The position numbers and the translations under genes were made by a program. The notes below the pieces were generated by a model, which saw only the letters and a program-made list of their open reading frames with translations, did no database searches and was not told the DNA's origin. From positions 31,182,349-31,246,348 of the forward strand of contig OY747721.1 of NCBI GenBank assembly GCA_963556495.2: a DNA stretch of 64,000 nt, given 5' to 3'. The first letter of the stretch is position 1, and each line of letters opens with the position of its first letter. The stretch comes from Valencia hispanica (lineage: Eukaryota > Chordata > Actinopteri > Cyprinodontiformes > Valenciidae). Below, piece after piece: positions 47,166-59,640 of the stretch.

Positions 47166-47689
47166 CAATGCTGCGTCCTTTGTTTAGTTCTGGCTGATAA
47201 AACACTGAGTAAACAGGTCTCTGATGGCCTGAAGGGTGATTTCTAATCAGATTTTCCCCCCCGATTCCCAATCAGGAATAGTCTGCTTCAGTCTGCTGTA
47301 GCTGCATCAAGTCGACAGGGCAAAAAAAAAATCTTTTAGCGTGTGATTGAGTAAAGACTGCAGTCAAATAATTTTAAGTGGACCTGGACACTTGTTCAGG
47401 TAGTGTAAACTGATCGCCCACCCCACTGCAAGTGTGCGTTGCTGACAACCAGTGAAAAAGAGGGACTGGGATACAAAAACAGCTATCAGCCGACTTTTCT
47501 TTTATTTATGTTTTTGTAACTATGCAGCATTGTGAACATAATTGTCAGTGGACATGAAAAAACTATTACCTAACTAATTAAAATCACATTGTAAAAAACA
47601 AACAAAAAAACAGACAGATCCTCAGGTATTCAAAACTTTACACCAGAGACCATTCAGTGTCTCACAGATACTTATATCTTACTTATAGC

Positions 47690-47940
47690 AGAAGAGCCAG
47701 TGCAGTGGTTTATTAACTAGTGTAATATGATCAATGTCCTTTTGTTGGTCAACACTCTGGCTGCAGCACTTTTAAAGAACTGACAATCTAATCTATTGAA
47801 AATACAAGCATAGATTTTTCTGTGAGCTGTTTTGATAGTATGGTTTCCTTAAGTTTTGCAATGAAAGTAATTAAGCTGACCCAGTAATATACATAATTTG
47901 GCTTCAGAAAGTTAGATATGAGTCCATATAGACGTTTCTG
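47690..47940 (-). repeat. Probable LINE2/Maui-like fragment
   Basis: The text 'agccagtgcagtggtttatt', 'actctggctgcagcactttt' and 'agaaagttagatatgagtcc' runs in the same order as the 3' half of the larger LINE copy ('agccagtgtaaggactttag ... gcagcagcgttctggatcag'). The likeness is weak and the age high. Confidence 0.45.
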
Positions 47941-48599
47941 GCATAATCTGCTGATTCAAACGCTTACTTTGAAGGTATATAGGAGAAAGATAATATGTGC
48001 CGTATATGAACAGCTTTAGTCTTTGAGAGCTCATTAGGGCCCACAGAGTGATGCATTTTGCATTTAGGAGTTTCCATTTGAGCAGAGGTAAACTAAACCA
48101 GCCAATTTAAACAAATTTTACTGAAGTCCTGTGTTGGATTGAGCCGTTATTGTGGTCCGCGGTGAACACAACAAAATATGCTTTTGTTGTTACTCCTTAC
48201 ATGAAGAGAGCAAGTGGGTAGGAATTAAAAGCAGTACAATTTTGCTGTAATACTTATGTAAGCAGCATAGCAGTGTCCATCTGGTGGAAATGCTGTCCTA
48301 ATAGCATCATCTAAGCTTACTGGTCCTGAGGGATATTACTGACAGATTGGATTGCAGTGACATTTCAGGAGACCATGTTTATAAAATGTTATGACAGAGC
48401 AGATCTTTGACGGTATTCTTTATTAGTTTTATTTTTTAGTCTAGTCCATATGTATACTGACACAGAGTGTTAGAAGAGTGAGTCACAGCTGACAATACAG
48501 TCGCTGTTTTAGATTAATATTCACTCATCATAAGGATGATTCCCATTTATTATGGGGCTTTATTGGTAAAAATGAAAAAAAATTAGTTAGAATGTTTAG

Positions 48600-49050
48600 G
48601 AGCAACCCAGAAGCCACGTTGGTCTACTGGAAGACCAGTTTCAGTGACCACAGTTCTATAGGACTGAGATGATACCAACCGAGAAAGAAGCCCTTGACAC
48701 ATTTAAGCTCAACTGGAATGTGCAGCTGCCCACATAGAGAGACCACATGTCTTTTGAAAACAAAACGTTTGTCTAAAACCAAGATTGAGCATTTTGGTTA
48801 CAATGTCAAGAGGTATGTTTGGAATAGCCAAGTGGAGCTTCCAAACCATGATAGTGGTAGCATCATACTGTCGACTTGGACAAAACTCTGGGTTCCAAAA
48901 GAAATTCCTCCCAAACCCACACAAAGACGGCATTTAGAATGTCTTCCCAACCAATTCAAATGGACGCAATCAATTCTACTGTGGTCAAACAGAGATTTCA
49001 ATTTCTGTCCAAAGCCTGTCTCATGGCTTTAAAAAAGGGTACGGTTGAGA
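48600..49050 (+). mobile_element. Decayed Tc1 copy, central transposase part
   Basis: The frame at 48694-49032 reads SKTKIEHFGYNVKRYVWNSQ then HDSGSIILST, matching the Tc1 pattern SDETKIELFG...KRYVWR...GGGSIMLWG. The catalytic Asp of SDE is replaced and the downstream half is not recognisable, so the copy is dead. Confidence 0.65.
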
Positions 49051-49738
49051 CAGACTAAATATCAGGGAGGGTAAGGTAATATTTAAGCCTGAGGGTATAA
49101 CTTTGAAGCTGTGTGGTAGAGCAAATTCACAATAATTTTAAACTTGCAATCTATAGCCTTAGTACCCAGGAAAAAGAATGATTCATTAAATTATTCAAAG
49201 AAAATTAAGTTCCTATGACATTCACATAAATAGGAGTCATTCTATATTGACCTATGAGCCTCTTTTTTTGTTTGATGCCAAGAACCGGTAATTAGTTCCA
49301 GACTACCTCAGCATTAACATTCACATGCATGTAAGGGTCACAGTTAATTTGATTTTTTTCAATGATATACGTACAACCCTGAAAGTAAAAATTTTTTGCT
49401 CATTGAACTTGCTTCAATTTGATGACATGATTTTCTCCCATGGTTAAGGTCAGCCTGACTGTTTACTGTGAGTTTTATCAGTCTGTCTTGTTCTCGTGTC
49501 TTGCTGCTGTTTTTTTCTCCATATTTGTTAAACTCTAGTTTAATGATATCATTTTCTGTTACTGGACGCTTTGTACCTGGCATGGACTCCCAGCCTTTTC
49601 ACTATCTCTAAATTTAATTATGGCCCTTCTGTATCTCTCTCTTCTCCCTTTGTTTTATATTTATGTGTACTGAACACTCCACCAACAAAAGCATTCCATA
49701 CAAAGCGAAAGAATGCTAACAAATACACACACACCTAT

Positions 49739-49759
49739 ATATCTATATATCTATATCTA

Positions 49760-49824
<65 letters not shown>
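49739..49824. repeat. AT dinucleotide microsatellite
   Basis: A run of TATC/TATA units (49739-49762) passes into an uninterrupted (AT)n tract up to 49824. It directly abuts the repeat copy at 49825. The open frames across it (Tyr-Ile repeats) are artefacts. Confidence 0.95.
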
Positions 49825-49827
<3 letters not shown>

Positions 49828-50088
49828 GGATGCAAGAAAATATCAATACGCCAATATATTGCGAGATGTTATGTCACAATATTGTTTCTATATTCAATGG
49901 CAATGTATCGATTTTATTATATTTTTTAAAATTTGAATGGAACCATTAATGATGGCAGTAATTTTTGTAGTAAAATTAAAAGTATGACCGCTAGTTAGTG
50001 GCTATTTTCCCCTTATTTGTTCCACTGGATCAACTAGATCTAGTAAGAAAACTGAATGTGTTATGTATGAAGCATGTTGGAGTGTTTA
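49825..50088 (+). repeat. Dispersed repeat, copy B of an inverted pair
   Basis: It begins TAGGGATGCAAGAAAATATC right after the microsatellite and matches copy A (42610-42872) on the opposite strand through 'ggaaccattaatgatggcag' and 'ggatcaactagatctagtaa' to 'gcatgttggagtgttta'. Noncoding. Confidence 0.75.
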
Positions 50089-53052
50089 GGATGCTGTGAT
50101 GGTTTTCCAGTTATATGTATTTGTTTATCATTACAAAAAGTGAAAAGACAAGTAAAATAACCATTCTAAAGAGTTAAAGACGTCATAGTGTATGATGTGT
50201 GTGAATTTTTGTTATTTCTTCTAACTTTAACAGCTACTGATGAAACATCCATTGCCTGAGGTCCAATGAGCTGCTCTTTCTTGGCACACTTTAGCATGTC
50301 TCATCCAAAATGTGGGAATGGCTAGAAAATATGTGGGACGTACTGATGTGCCCCTCTCCCGTTTTCCAGCAATACCGCCAGTGGTCGCACAGAATGTCCA
50401 TCATTGCCACATCACACCCTCGAGCCAGCTCAAATCGGATATAATCTGATAAGAGTCTGTGACTAGCTCACTTTTTAGTTTACATATATAACAGCACCGG
50501 ATTGACTTCAACACGGCATGCTGCCTCAGTCCCTTCAGGAAATACACGTACACATCAAACGAACATTTAAATTCTAGCTTTAAGTGTTTTGTGAAAATTG
50601 CCATTGATAATAGGAGGCTGCGGGGCAAATGTTGCAGGGCAGTCATTACATCTACAGGAATTACACAGGTGGAAAGAAATATTAGATAAGTGTCTTTTTT
50701 CTATTAATCCAGAGCTGGTTTTGTGATCTTCAACTAATTTCTTAAACTGCAGTCATACTGTTTTCCATCTTGTATCAAAAAAGGTGTTTTACTTGGATCT
50801 ACAGATTAAAAAATGTACCCGACTTTGTGAGATATCAAGTCCTGTCAGGTCTGTGTAATTTCTGATGGGCTCTTTTAGTGTATGTGAATTGGGCTGAATG
50901 GTTCGAGACCTCTTAATGTGCTGCTTTGTCAGGAAAGGGTGATGTTTTATTTTATTACTTTACCTTTGTTTAGAGATCAACTGACCATATGGGGATACAA
51001 ATTCAAAGCTGCCCCTGAAGGGTCAAATGATCAACTAAAATAATCAGACAGTGTGTGAAGCTACTATCAGTCGAAGATGCTGCAAGCATTTAGTAAGCAG
51101 GGGTGAGTGGGTCTTCATCAGTGCAGACAGAGAGTCTGCATGGTGTACCTAATCTAGTACCAGTATACTAGATTAAGTAATCATCAGGTCACAGGTTGTC
51201 AGCTGAGTGAAATTTAGTGGAAAGTAGTGGCAAATATGAAATCTCAGAGTTCCGTGGTAGCCTGGCTTGGGTGGACTTTAAGCTCTGCATGACACATGAT
51301 CACAGATGTTAAAAGACTATGCTGGAGTGAGCATTATGTAACTCAAGTTTACTTTCCTATCTTCCGACAGCATGTAAACACAAGTCAAATATGTTATAGT
51401 TTGTTGGGGGTAGAAGGATGATACTGCAATCTACAACCAAGCAAAGTGAGTCGTAACTTTTGTTTATGAGTGAGAGAGAGATACACTCAAGTACATAGCC
51501 CAGAACGTTTATGTTGGAGAAATACATGTTTTAGACTCTAAAGCAAGAACCTATCTGTAAAAAAGCTTGAATTCTTTGAAATTTTGAGAATTCAAGATGT
51601 CAAAAAAACCACAGAGCACAGAGTCACAAAGTACTAATTGTACTAATTGGTTCATTTTCCATACATTTTTCACTCTACTTGATTTGAAAAAAGATGCACA
51701 ATTATTCAAGATATTAATTGTTTTTATATACATTCCTAAAGCAAAATAACTGAACCAATATCCTATAGGAGTAGTGATTCTATATCTTTTTGGGAGACCT
51801 CTCTGCTCCACCACTTACACCCACTACTCTTTCTTTGAGAGGTCATTTTGGAGAATCATGATCATATTGTTTGAGGACTGAATCATCATCCACAAGCAAG
51901 AATGTACACTTCATAAAACTCCCAGAAGTGTGGAAGAATGTAAGATTATTTTACAGCTCACAGCAGTAGACTAATGATTTTACCAAACAGTCAGTCAGAC
52001 AACCAAGAACATTGTTTGTTATTATTAACAAAGTGACAGCTTCTTTACAAAGCCCCTATGCAAGACCACAGTCTGTGTGACAGAATATTTATTTTAACCT
52101 TTACACTCAAATAAGCTTCATTTCATGGTGGATTCAACCAGAAAACACACCAGAAAATGTCACCACTGTACAATTCTTCCTTTGAGCTTTCTGAGGCCCC
52201 AAACAGTTGGTTTGAAAATTATTTTCAATTCATTGTGCAGGAAGCATAAAAAATGTCACCTTCTGTCATCACATATTTCAGATTCAGTGCTCCGGGGGTT
52301 TAGTAAGATAGTTAGCCTGGCACAATGCAAACAGCTGACAGATTGTTGGAGGTTATCATCTTTAAATAAAGGCTTTCTCTCATTCAAAATGCTCAGATTC
52401 TATTCCCTTAAATACTGCAAAGCGGGGGGCTTAGAGGTATGATGAACAGGGGACAGAATTTGTTACATAAGATTTTGCAATTGCACCTGCCGCCATTCAT
52501 AAACAATGGCTCTCTACAGTGTACACAGAGTAAGGAAGGAATGGCAGAAGGAAATATTTAAAGAAGGAAAGTCAGGCAGGAAGGTCACAACAATTAAACT
52601 GTGGGATAAGGAATGATGTCTTTAAACATACAGTACATGCATTTCCATTTTGTTATTTACTTTGTCCCTACTTATTCAGACCTGAAAATATAAAAAGCCC
52701 ACATTATTTTCAAGACTGCATAGGAACCCAGGCTAGTGTCGCTCTGTATGAACAGGTTAAATAAAACTAAAGGAAATGAAAAAAGTGGGATTTCTCTTAA
52801 AATGAAAGAATAGGTATTTACTTATGTTATCCTCACTTTGATGCCTCGCATCCAAAGAACTCAACAAACTTGACAAGTACGATAATCCAAGAAAATGGCA
52901 AAGCTAACCTGAAACTGTATCTCAAAACTCTGCATACATAGATAGCAAACAAGCCAGCAAAAATTCCATTATCCACTGTGCGACATGCTTCAAATAAATG
53001 TAGATGGGAGGTAGTTTTTCATCATTACTGCATGAGATTGATTTTCCTTTAC

Positions 53053-53223
53053 CTTCTCCTCTCTTGTCATTCCTCCTCCATCACCAACTCCTCCATCTCT
53101 GGGCTGCATCTCCAGCACTGTGCGGAAAAGCTTCTCTGACGTCTGTGTGAGGACGCCAATCTCTGCGTTGGGATGAAGCCCATACAGGTACGGGGATTCT
53201 GCAGGTAGGGTGTCATCAATGTA
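53053..53223 (-). CDS. dnah9: dnah9 exon ([20 protein letters not shown]...)
   Basis: This exon encodes 57 residues: [57 protein letters not shown]. The motifs '[18 protein letters not shown]' and '[13 protein letters not shown]' are classic axonemal dynein sequences. The acceptor is 'tttatctttcctcag' and the donor GTAAAG; both ends are phase 0. The Gly-rich stretch GGVGDGGG lies where paralogs have a variable loop. The exon has no internal start of its own, so it is easily missed by open-frame searches that require methionine. Confidence 0.95.
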
Positions 53224-53342
53224 CTGAGGAAAGATAAAATAACAATAAGATGGTCAAATCAAAGGGATGGTTCTGTTCTCAAACATTTTTTCATTCTTAT
53301 AGATTTTGTTAAGGTGCACATTACAGTGCATACATTCTCAAA

Positions 53343-54215
53343 AAGAGTGCACCTTAGGCATTAAAAACAGCAGTTATTAAATCACTGCTAAAACAGAATA
53401 ATCTGGACAACATGATAATCCAGACCTACAGGCCAATTTCTAATCTTCCATTCATTAGTATAATAATCTTCAATTATTTAAAAAGCTGTGTTTCAGCAGT
53501 TAAATAGCTTCCTAAGAACCAGACCAACTGCTTTGAAGTTTTTCAGTCTGGTTTCCGTTCTCACCACAGCACTTAGACTGCCCTCGTCAAAGTTTTCAGT
53601 GACATTCACATAAATACAGACTATGGTAGAACCACATTGCTGGTTCTGTTGGACCTCAGTGCAGCATTTGACACTGTTTATAATGATATACTATTTGGAC
53701 GACTGGAGAGCTGGGTCGGACTCTCTGGTACATACTTGGCTGGTTCAATTCTTACCAAAAGAACAGAAACTTCTTTGTTTCAATAATAAACTTTACATCA
53801 GAACAAACAGAAATCAGATCTGGGGTGCCCCAGGGCTCCATCCTGGGGCTCCGCTTATTTAATATCTACATGCTCCGACTAGCCCAGATTATAACAACTA
53901 ATAAGATTAGCTAAAATAACTATGCAGATGATACTCAGCTCTACATTACGATGTCACCAGGTAACTTTGAACCCATCCAAACCCTAAGTAAATGCATTGA
54001 GGAAATCAATGGATGGATGTGGCATAACTTTCTCCAGTTGAACAGAAACAAAACAGAAGTAATTGCTTTTGGACCTAAAGAGGGACGATCAAGAGTCAGC
54101 ACACAGCTTCAGTTTATACAGCTAGACTCATCCATGTGTTTATCTTTCGTCGGATTGATTGCTGCAACAGCGTTTTCACGGGTCTGCCTAAAAAGTCTAT
54201 CAGAAAGCTGCAGCC
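53343..54215 (+). mobile_element. LINE2/Maui-like copy, 5' half of a split element
   Basis: The + strand carries decayed reverse transcriptase in shifting frames: 'tacaggccaatttctaatct' (PISNL region), LLDLSAAFDT-like text at 53642-53680, 'ggggtgccccagggctccat' (GVPQGS) and 'actatgcagatgatactcag' (YADD region), then [20 protein letters not shown]. It parallels the copy at 34361-35900. The match stops abruptly at about 54215 ('agaaagctgcag'); the 3' end of such an element resumes at about 56690. Confidence 0.85.
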
Positions 54216-56689
54216 AGTGGCATTGCCTGGCCTGGGCATTCCCGGTTGTAGCCCCGGACATTTCTCCTCAAGCCCCGAATGTTTTTTTCCACCCCATAAG
54301 GAATAAGTTTACATTAACTGAGCCGTCCTATGACATTAACGAAGAATGTAGTTTTGTAGTTTCCTGGCTTCGGTGATTGCAACAGAGGCACGACGGTATG
54401 ACCGATCAGAGAGGAGTTGTGCGGGGAATCTTCCGTGTCTTATTGGCTGACAGCCCGGTGTTTAATATAACCTCTAGAGTGGTCCTGACAGAAAAGGCAC
54501 ATCAGATGATTTTTGACAGAAATAAGAGGGGGTCCTTTGGAGTTCTTGGCTCCGATCTCCTTCATGTCTGCATCGATTCCTGGGAGACGGATTGATGGCT
54601 GCTCACACCAGCTATCAAACACTCTTATGGAGAAACCTTATATGCACCAGCATGCTCACACACACATACATAGGTGTGGGGTCTCCGGTGTTTACAGATA
54701 TATTCTTGGGCTGAGGTTATCATTACTAGATCTTGATTAATTGGCACCATGAGCTTTTCAGTGACATTGTCGTATTTTTATATCCATTTTTGAGTGAAGT
54801 ACAGTAGTTGTGTAGTTCTTAGTTCACAATGTTTGGTTTGTTTTGTCGATGTTCCTTTTTTTTTCTCTCTGTCTGCCGTCCTGTGGGCATGGAGGCAGAC
54901 TTCGATGTTTTCCTATGTTTTCTTTGTTCCCCTTCCTCTCTTGTATTTTCAACTCACCCTCTCTCTTGACTTTGTTTCCTACCTCTCTTCTTCATCTTCT
55001 TTCCCCTTTATTTTCCGTCTCCGTGTCCATAACATCAGAAAATAAACCCAACCAATTCATAATAAAGATTTCTCACACACATAAATCAAGTGGAGTACTG
55101 TAGCAAAAGCTGCAGTGCTCCGCTTGTGAAAGTAAATCTGTTGGGCTTCTGCTTGGTACTCAGACACCAATTCTGAGCTCCACACTACTAAACAGGACAC
55201 GTTAAAAAAAAAAAAAAAAAAAGAAATAAGAGGGACAATTCTTTAGTGGCGGCGGCTGGCAGTGGGCGACAAAACTCTGGGCCAACATATAAAACAGGTA
55301 AAAAAACAATTTATATAGGCTACTTCAAATATAATGAACATTAGGCAGATTCACAGCAGTGTTTGCAAAAACGCGTCAATCGAACAAAGTCTTCGGACAT
55401 TTTGGACCGACGTGCGTTGGTCTGCGTCTCCCCTTTGATCTGCGTCTCACTACAGCTCCTCATCGCCACAGAGTGCTCATTACAAGATTTCTCCCGGCCC
55501 ATAACTGGCCGCTTGCTTTAAGCAGCACCAGACTTTTCTGCACAAAGCTCCAAAACAGAGACTTATCTAAGAGTTTGAATGAATAATGGTATTTAATAAT
55601 GTGGGTCGGACCCGCTGTGTTTAACCCTAAAGCGAGTCTTCATTAAGACTGGTGAGCAGGGATGTATCTAGGAAGTTTTTAAAGATGGCTAAATGGGGGC
55701 CAGTGATGATCTTTGGGTGTCTCACACAAAAAAAGCAGGGCTCTAATACAAAGGGGGCGGGGCCTAGACTGAGTGACAGACATCAGAATCACAACATGGG
55801 CGTTTAAAGATTGGTGTAAATATAAATACTTAAAATCCATAAATAATTCTAACTAATTAAAGCTGTTTCTCTGTCTAATCATTCATTAGAATATTATCTA
55901 CTGAAGAAGTGATAATGTAAGCATCGTCATAAATAAAGAATAGAAGGAGCTGGTGCAGAAAGCAGGGCAGGAATAAAATCACTGACTAATCAACGACTGA
56001 TTTAACATTTTGACCAATGATTGTCTGGGAAGAAACAAATCAGAGTTTACCACTGGAATAAACTAGACTAAATCACTGATTAAATCAACAGTTTTACTTT
56101 TGTTCTGAGTGCAAAGACCGCTGTCCTGACTGGGACTGAGCTGCCTTGGTGGAGCTCTGCGCTCTACAAGTGCTTTTCTAGTTAAAACTAAATAATGGAG
56201 CCAATTTTCCCCAAAAAATTATACTTGAATGCTAATCATGTCGCAAAGGTTAGTTCCTTTTATGATTAGCTTTTGACAACGTCTATTAAGATAAAAGAAA
56301 TCTGATGTTATACTTGGTTTACAGATGACCTAGACAGGACAGAGTATGATGAAATAAGCAGTAGACACAGAGGTCCACCATGCAACCTGACACAGAACTA
56401 ACTTTTGTGCTTGTCAGAGAAAGAAAAAATAATTAATTAATTAATTATTTAAAATAATTAATTAATTAAAATAATTGTTACCTTTTGACTAATTTTATTA
56501 TCCTGTTTTACCTAATATTAATACTGATTTTAGAGATCTTCTTTACATTGTCAAGTTTAAGTTTGAAAATAAATGCATTTTGAAGTACATATCGCTGTAT
56601 TTGGCTTTAAACAAGGTGTAACAATGCTCAAAAAAGCTTTGGAAAAAAGCAATTTTACAGCGTAGGTTTCCCCAGATTCCTCTAAGAGG
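54216..56689. other. Composite block interrupting a LINE copy, origin unclear
   Basis: About 2.5 kb separates the two halves of a LINE copy, and around 300 bases of LINE are missing. Within it lie a pyrimidine-rich stretch with an AATAAA (54850-55070), a run of 18 A's at about 55205, a phrase 'cagggatgtatctaggaag' at about 55657 that resembles a hAT-type end, and 'aattaattaattaatt' runs at 56430-56470. No transposase or other recognisable protein is encoded. Confidence 0.5.
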
Positions 56690-56940
56690 TGCGACTGCAA
56701 AGCTGAAACACTGAGTTCTTTTAAATCACAACTAAAAACTCTTCTGTTTAGTGCTGCCTTTGAGTAATGCTTTAATGTATCATATGTTTTGTGTGTGCTT
56801 CTTGCTTTATTGCTGTTTTTACTTTAAATGCTTTGTCTGTGTTTTACTGCAATTTTTATTTTACCCTTAATAATATAAAGCACCTTGAATTACCTTGTTG
56901 TTGAAAGTGTGCTATACAAATAAAATTGCCTTGCCTTAGA
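56690..56940 (+). mobile_element. LINE2/Maui-like 3' end, second half of a split element
   Basis: The text 'ctgcaaagctgaaacactga', 'aatcacaactaaaaactctt' and the tail 'aagcaccttgaattaccttg', 'gtgctatacaaataaaattg', 'ccttgcctt' match the 3' end of the copy at 34361-35900. It continues the element that stops at 54215. Confidence 0.85.
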
Positions 56941-57629
56941 ATTTTTTTTGATGTTTTTGCTTTTTTGTCAAATGTAAATGTCATAACAATACACAAATAA
57001 GAATTTCAGAAAAAGACAACCTTAAGAAATACAAAAAAGCCATTTTCAACTAGTTACTTTACTTATTAAAGAAAAGAGACTATTAGGATCACTCTGCAAT
57101 TATTTGAAAATATGATTGCCCTCATGTTACATCAAAAATACAGGTCAATTGTGGTTAACAACAACATTGTTTGTTGATATCCATTGGAGAATATCATAGT
57201 AACACCACGCCTGACCAAAATAAAATCACAAATTCACATCTCACATTTGCCAAAAAATCATCTTGATAATCACCGAGCCTTTAGGGAAAAATGATCTATG
57301 GATTGAGAAGTTGTCATTTTTTGCCAACTGTCTCCAGCTACATCTGGCATGAAACTAATAGCTTTGCAAAATAAAATAAAAACTTTAAGTAATACAATAC
57401 AATTCAGTTCAGATGATTTCAGTTTATTTAGGCAACGGCAACTTACAACACATGTCGTTTCACGGCCCTTTAAAAAAAAAATTGTGTTGTGTGAATGTCT
57501 GGCACTGCGTTGCTGCTTAAAGACCTGGATGACTTACTGTAGTTCATGGACTCAGAAATTCTGCTTTGTAGCGGAACATTCTGAAGGGGTTTGACTAGCA
57601 ATCAGTGTGTGACTTTAACCTCAGTTGTT

Positions 57630-57910
57630 CTTGGGTGAACCGGCAGGAGAATGATCTGAAGCACATCAGCAGGTTGACCTCTGAATGACTAAAAAAAATA
57701 ACAAAATCGGGGTTGTGGAAGCAGCCTATTCATAGCCCGGATTTAAATTTTGACTCAGACACTGTGGCATGACCTTACAGACAATCATTCATGCCAAAAA
57801 ACCATTCAATGTAGGTGAAATAAAATGATGCTGCAAAGACGAGTGGGCCAAGATTACTCCAGAGTGATGTAAAAGACTGTAAGGGTTGGCCCTTTTTACA
57901 GAATTAGCTT
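57630..57910 (+). mobile_element. Decayed Tc1 copy, catalytic end
   Basis: The + strand translates as ENDLKHISRLTSE, a stop, LKKITKSGLWKQ, then HSPDLNFDSDTVA, matching the Tc1 pattern DNDPKHTS...WLKK...SPDLNPIE. Further text 'aaaccattcaatgtaggtga' and 'caaagacgagtgggccaaga' follows the known C-terminal part. Stops and substitutions make it dead. Confidence 0.7.
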
Positions 57911-58929
57911 TTTCTTCTGTTCTTACATTTCCACAGCACTAAACATCACTGTACAGCACTGGAAAACATATTACTCAATAATTTGATAACCAGCTTTGTA
58001 AATCTCAACTCAGGCGTTTCTTCAATAGAACTGCTGACAAAGGACAAGCACAGGATGACAGAATTAAAGCGGTGATATATTTGAACACTAAATGACAGAC
58101 AGTAAATGACTCAACTAAGGAAATGCTGCATTTTCCATTGGTCGGTTGCCCCATAATGAAAAAAACAACATGATTTTAGAGTGAGTGCAAAGTAAATGTT
58201 AAATAGAAAATAGCTGCCTATATTGCAATAAAAAAAATCCTCTCATGTCAGAATAAAAGTTTTAGAAACAAGCTGGCTTTTAGTGCAGGATCTCTTTGGT
58301 GTTGTTTCTTTGATCTCTTTAATCCTTCCTGTAGAACTTTTACTGATAGCATGTGTTTAATGTTTAAGGAACATAAATGTTTTGACTGCATGTTCTCGTA
58401 TATGACAGATTAACCCAGATGGTTTGAGGGAAGTGATGGCCTTCAAGACCTCGAGGGCATTTACAGCTCCTGTTCTTTGGCCAAACTCCTCCCTTGCACA
58501 CCCTCAACCTGGTTGTGTTGTGACAGCGAAGAGTAAAAACCTGCAGTTCTCCCCCCCCCCAGAGCCACTTAATACATCTGTATGTGCTCACTGAGCAGTC
58601 CACAGACTAAGGGGAAATTAAATCCAAATCAAACATCCCACTCCTTTTCGGCTCCCCAGAAAACGTATGGGAGGAATCTAAACCGATTATTGCTCACATA
58701 TTACATCACCGTGGGCCACAGCACACACAAACTTTAACCACTCCTGATTTAATCCAGTCAATTAAGGTTTGTGTTCGGTGATAAATGAAGGTGGAGGGGA
58801 GGAAAAGGAAGTGATGCTGAGGTGAAGCAGCAACTGCACAATAGCAAGATTCCTTAACATTGACTAAACAGGTTTAAAACTCAAAGACACATATAAATAC
58901 AATTTAGCCTACCTATTTGAACCAGCGCT

Positions 58930-59300
58930 TTCACTTTTGTACAAAAAATGCAAAGCATTTCCACCCCTTTTGAGTCAACTATGACCGGCTTCCCAGCTGC
59001 CGCCCCCCACCCCCTAGACCAGAAAGTTCACTTTGTTCTCATCTGTCCAGAGCACCATCTTCCAGAGTTCTTCAATCAACGTCACACCCTGTGTGTTTGT
59101 GGCTCCCAGATGACTTGTGTCAATCTGCAAATGGGACTTCTCATCGCCATCTTTCTACAACAGCGTTCTCCTCGTCATTTTTTTAAATAATAGATCTTTG
59201 AGTTTGTCACTAATAGTTGTCTCATTGATAGATTTTTCCACACCAGGAGTGAATCTCTGCTCATCCAGAATTACTATCTGCTATTCAAGAATGAGAAAAA
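58930..59300 (-). mobile_element. Fragment of a nonautonomous Tc1-style repeat
   Basis: The text 'tctcatctgtccagagcacc', 'tcttccagagttcttcaatc', 'acttgtgtcaatctgcaaat' and 'ctcattgatagatttttcca' follows the family seen at 15110-16840 and 43600-44420. Neither end is defined. Confidence 0.5.
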
Positions 59301-59309
59301 GCTAGAAAC

Positions 59310-59640
59310 GAATGATCATAGAACAGACTTTAACATACCTTTTTTTAGTTTATAAATCACTGAATGGCCTAGCACCTAATAACATTAAAGATCTGTTGTT
59401 ACTGTATCAGCCTTCCAGACCACTCAGGTCTTCGGTTTCAAGTCTACTCTGAATCGACAGAATCAGAATCAAACATGGAGAAGCAGCATTTAGTTTTTAT
59501 GCTCCTCTAATCTGGAACAGACTATCAGAAAAAGGCAAAAATGCTAAAACACTGAGTTCCTTTTAAATCAAGGCAAAAAGACCTAAATTGTTTAGAGCTG
59601 TTTTTGATTAAGAACAACTGTTTAACGGACTTAACTTAAC
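59310..59640 (+). repeat. LINE2-like 3' fragment of a divergent subfamily
   Basis: The text 'gtttataaatcactgaatgg', 'cctagcacctaataacatta', 'cagccttccagaccactcag' and 'taatctggaacagactatca' encodes the same ORF2 C-terminal region as 34798-34412 (there 'LLLYQPPRPLRSS' and 'IWNKLPDN'), but with clear differences. It is truncated at both ends. Confidence 0.7.

Larger units (their letters stand above)
44867..53052 (-). other. Large repeat-rich dnah9 intron
   Basis: This is the 8.2-kb intron between two dnah9 exons. Recognised contents are an inverted-repeat element (45939-46366), two Tc1 relics (46560-47165 and 48600-49050), a probable LINE2 piece (47690-47940), an AT microsatellite (49739-49824) and a dispersed repeat (49825-50088). 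From 50110 to 53050 nothing was identified. Confidence 0.6.

Noticed and set aside
49571..49949. Open frames rich in Tyr and Ile
   Set aside because: They are translations of the AT microsatellite, in two frames at once.
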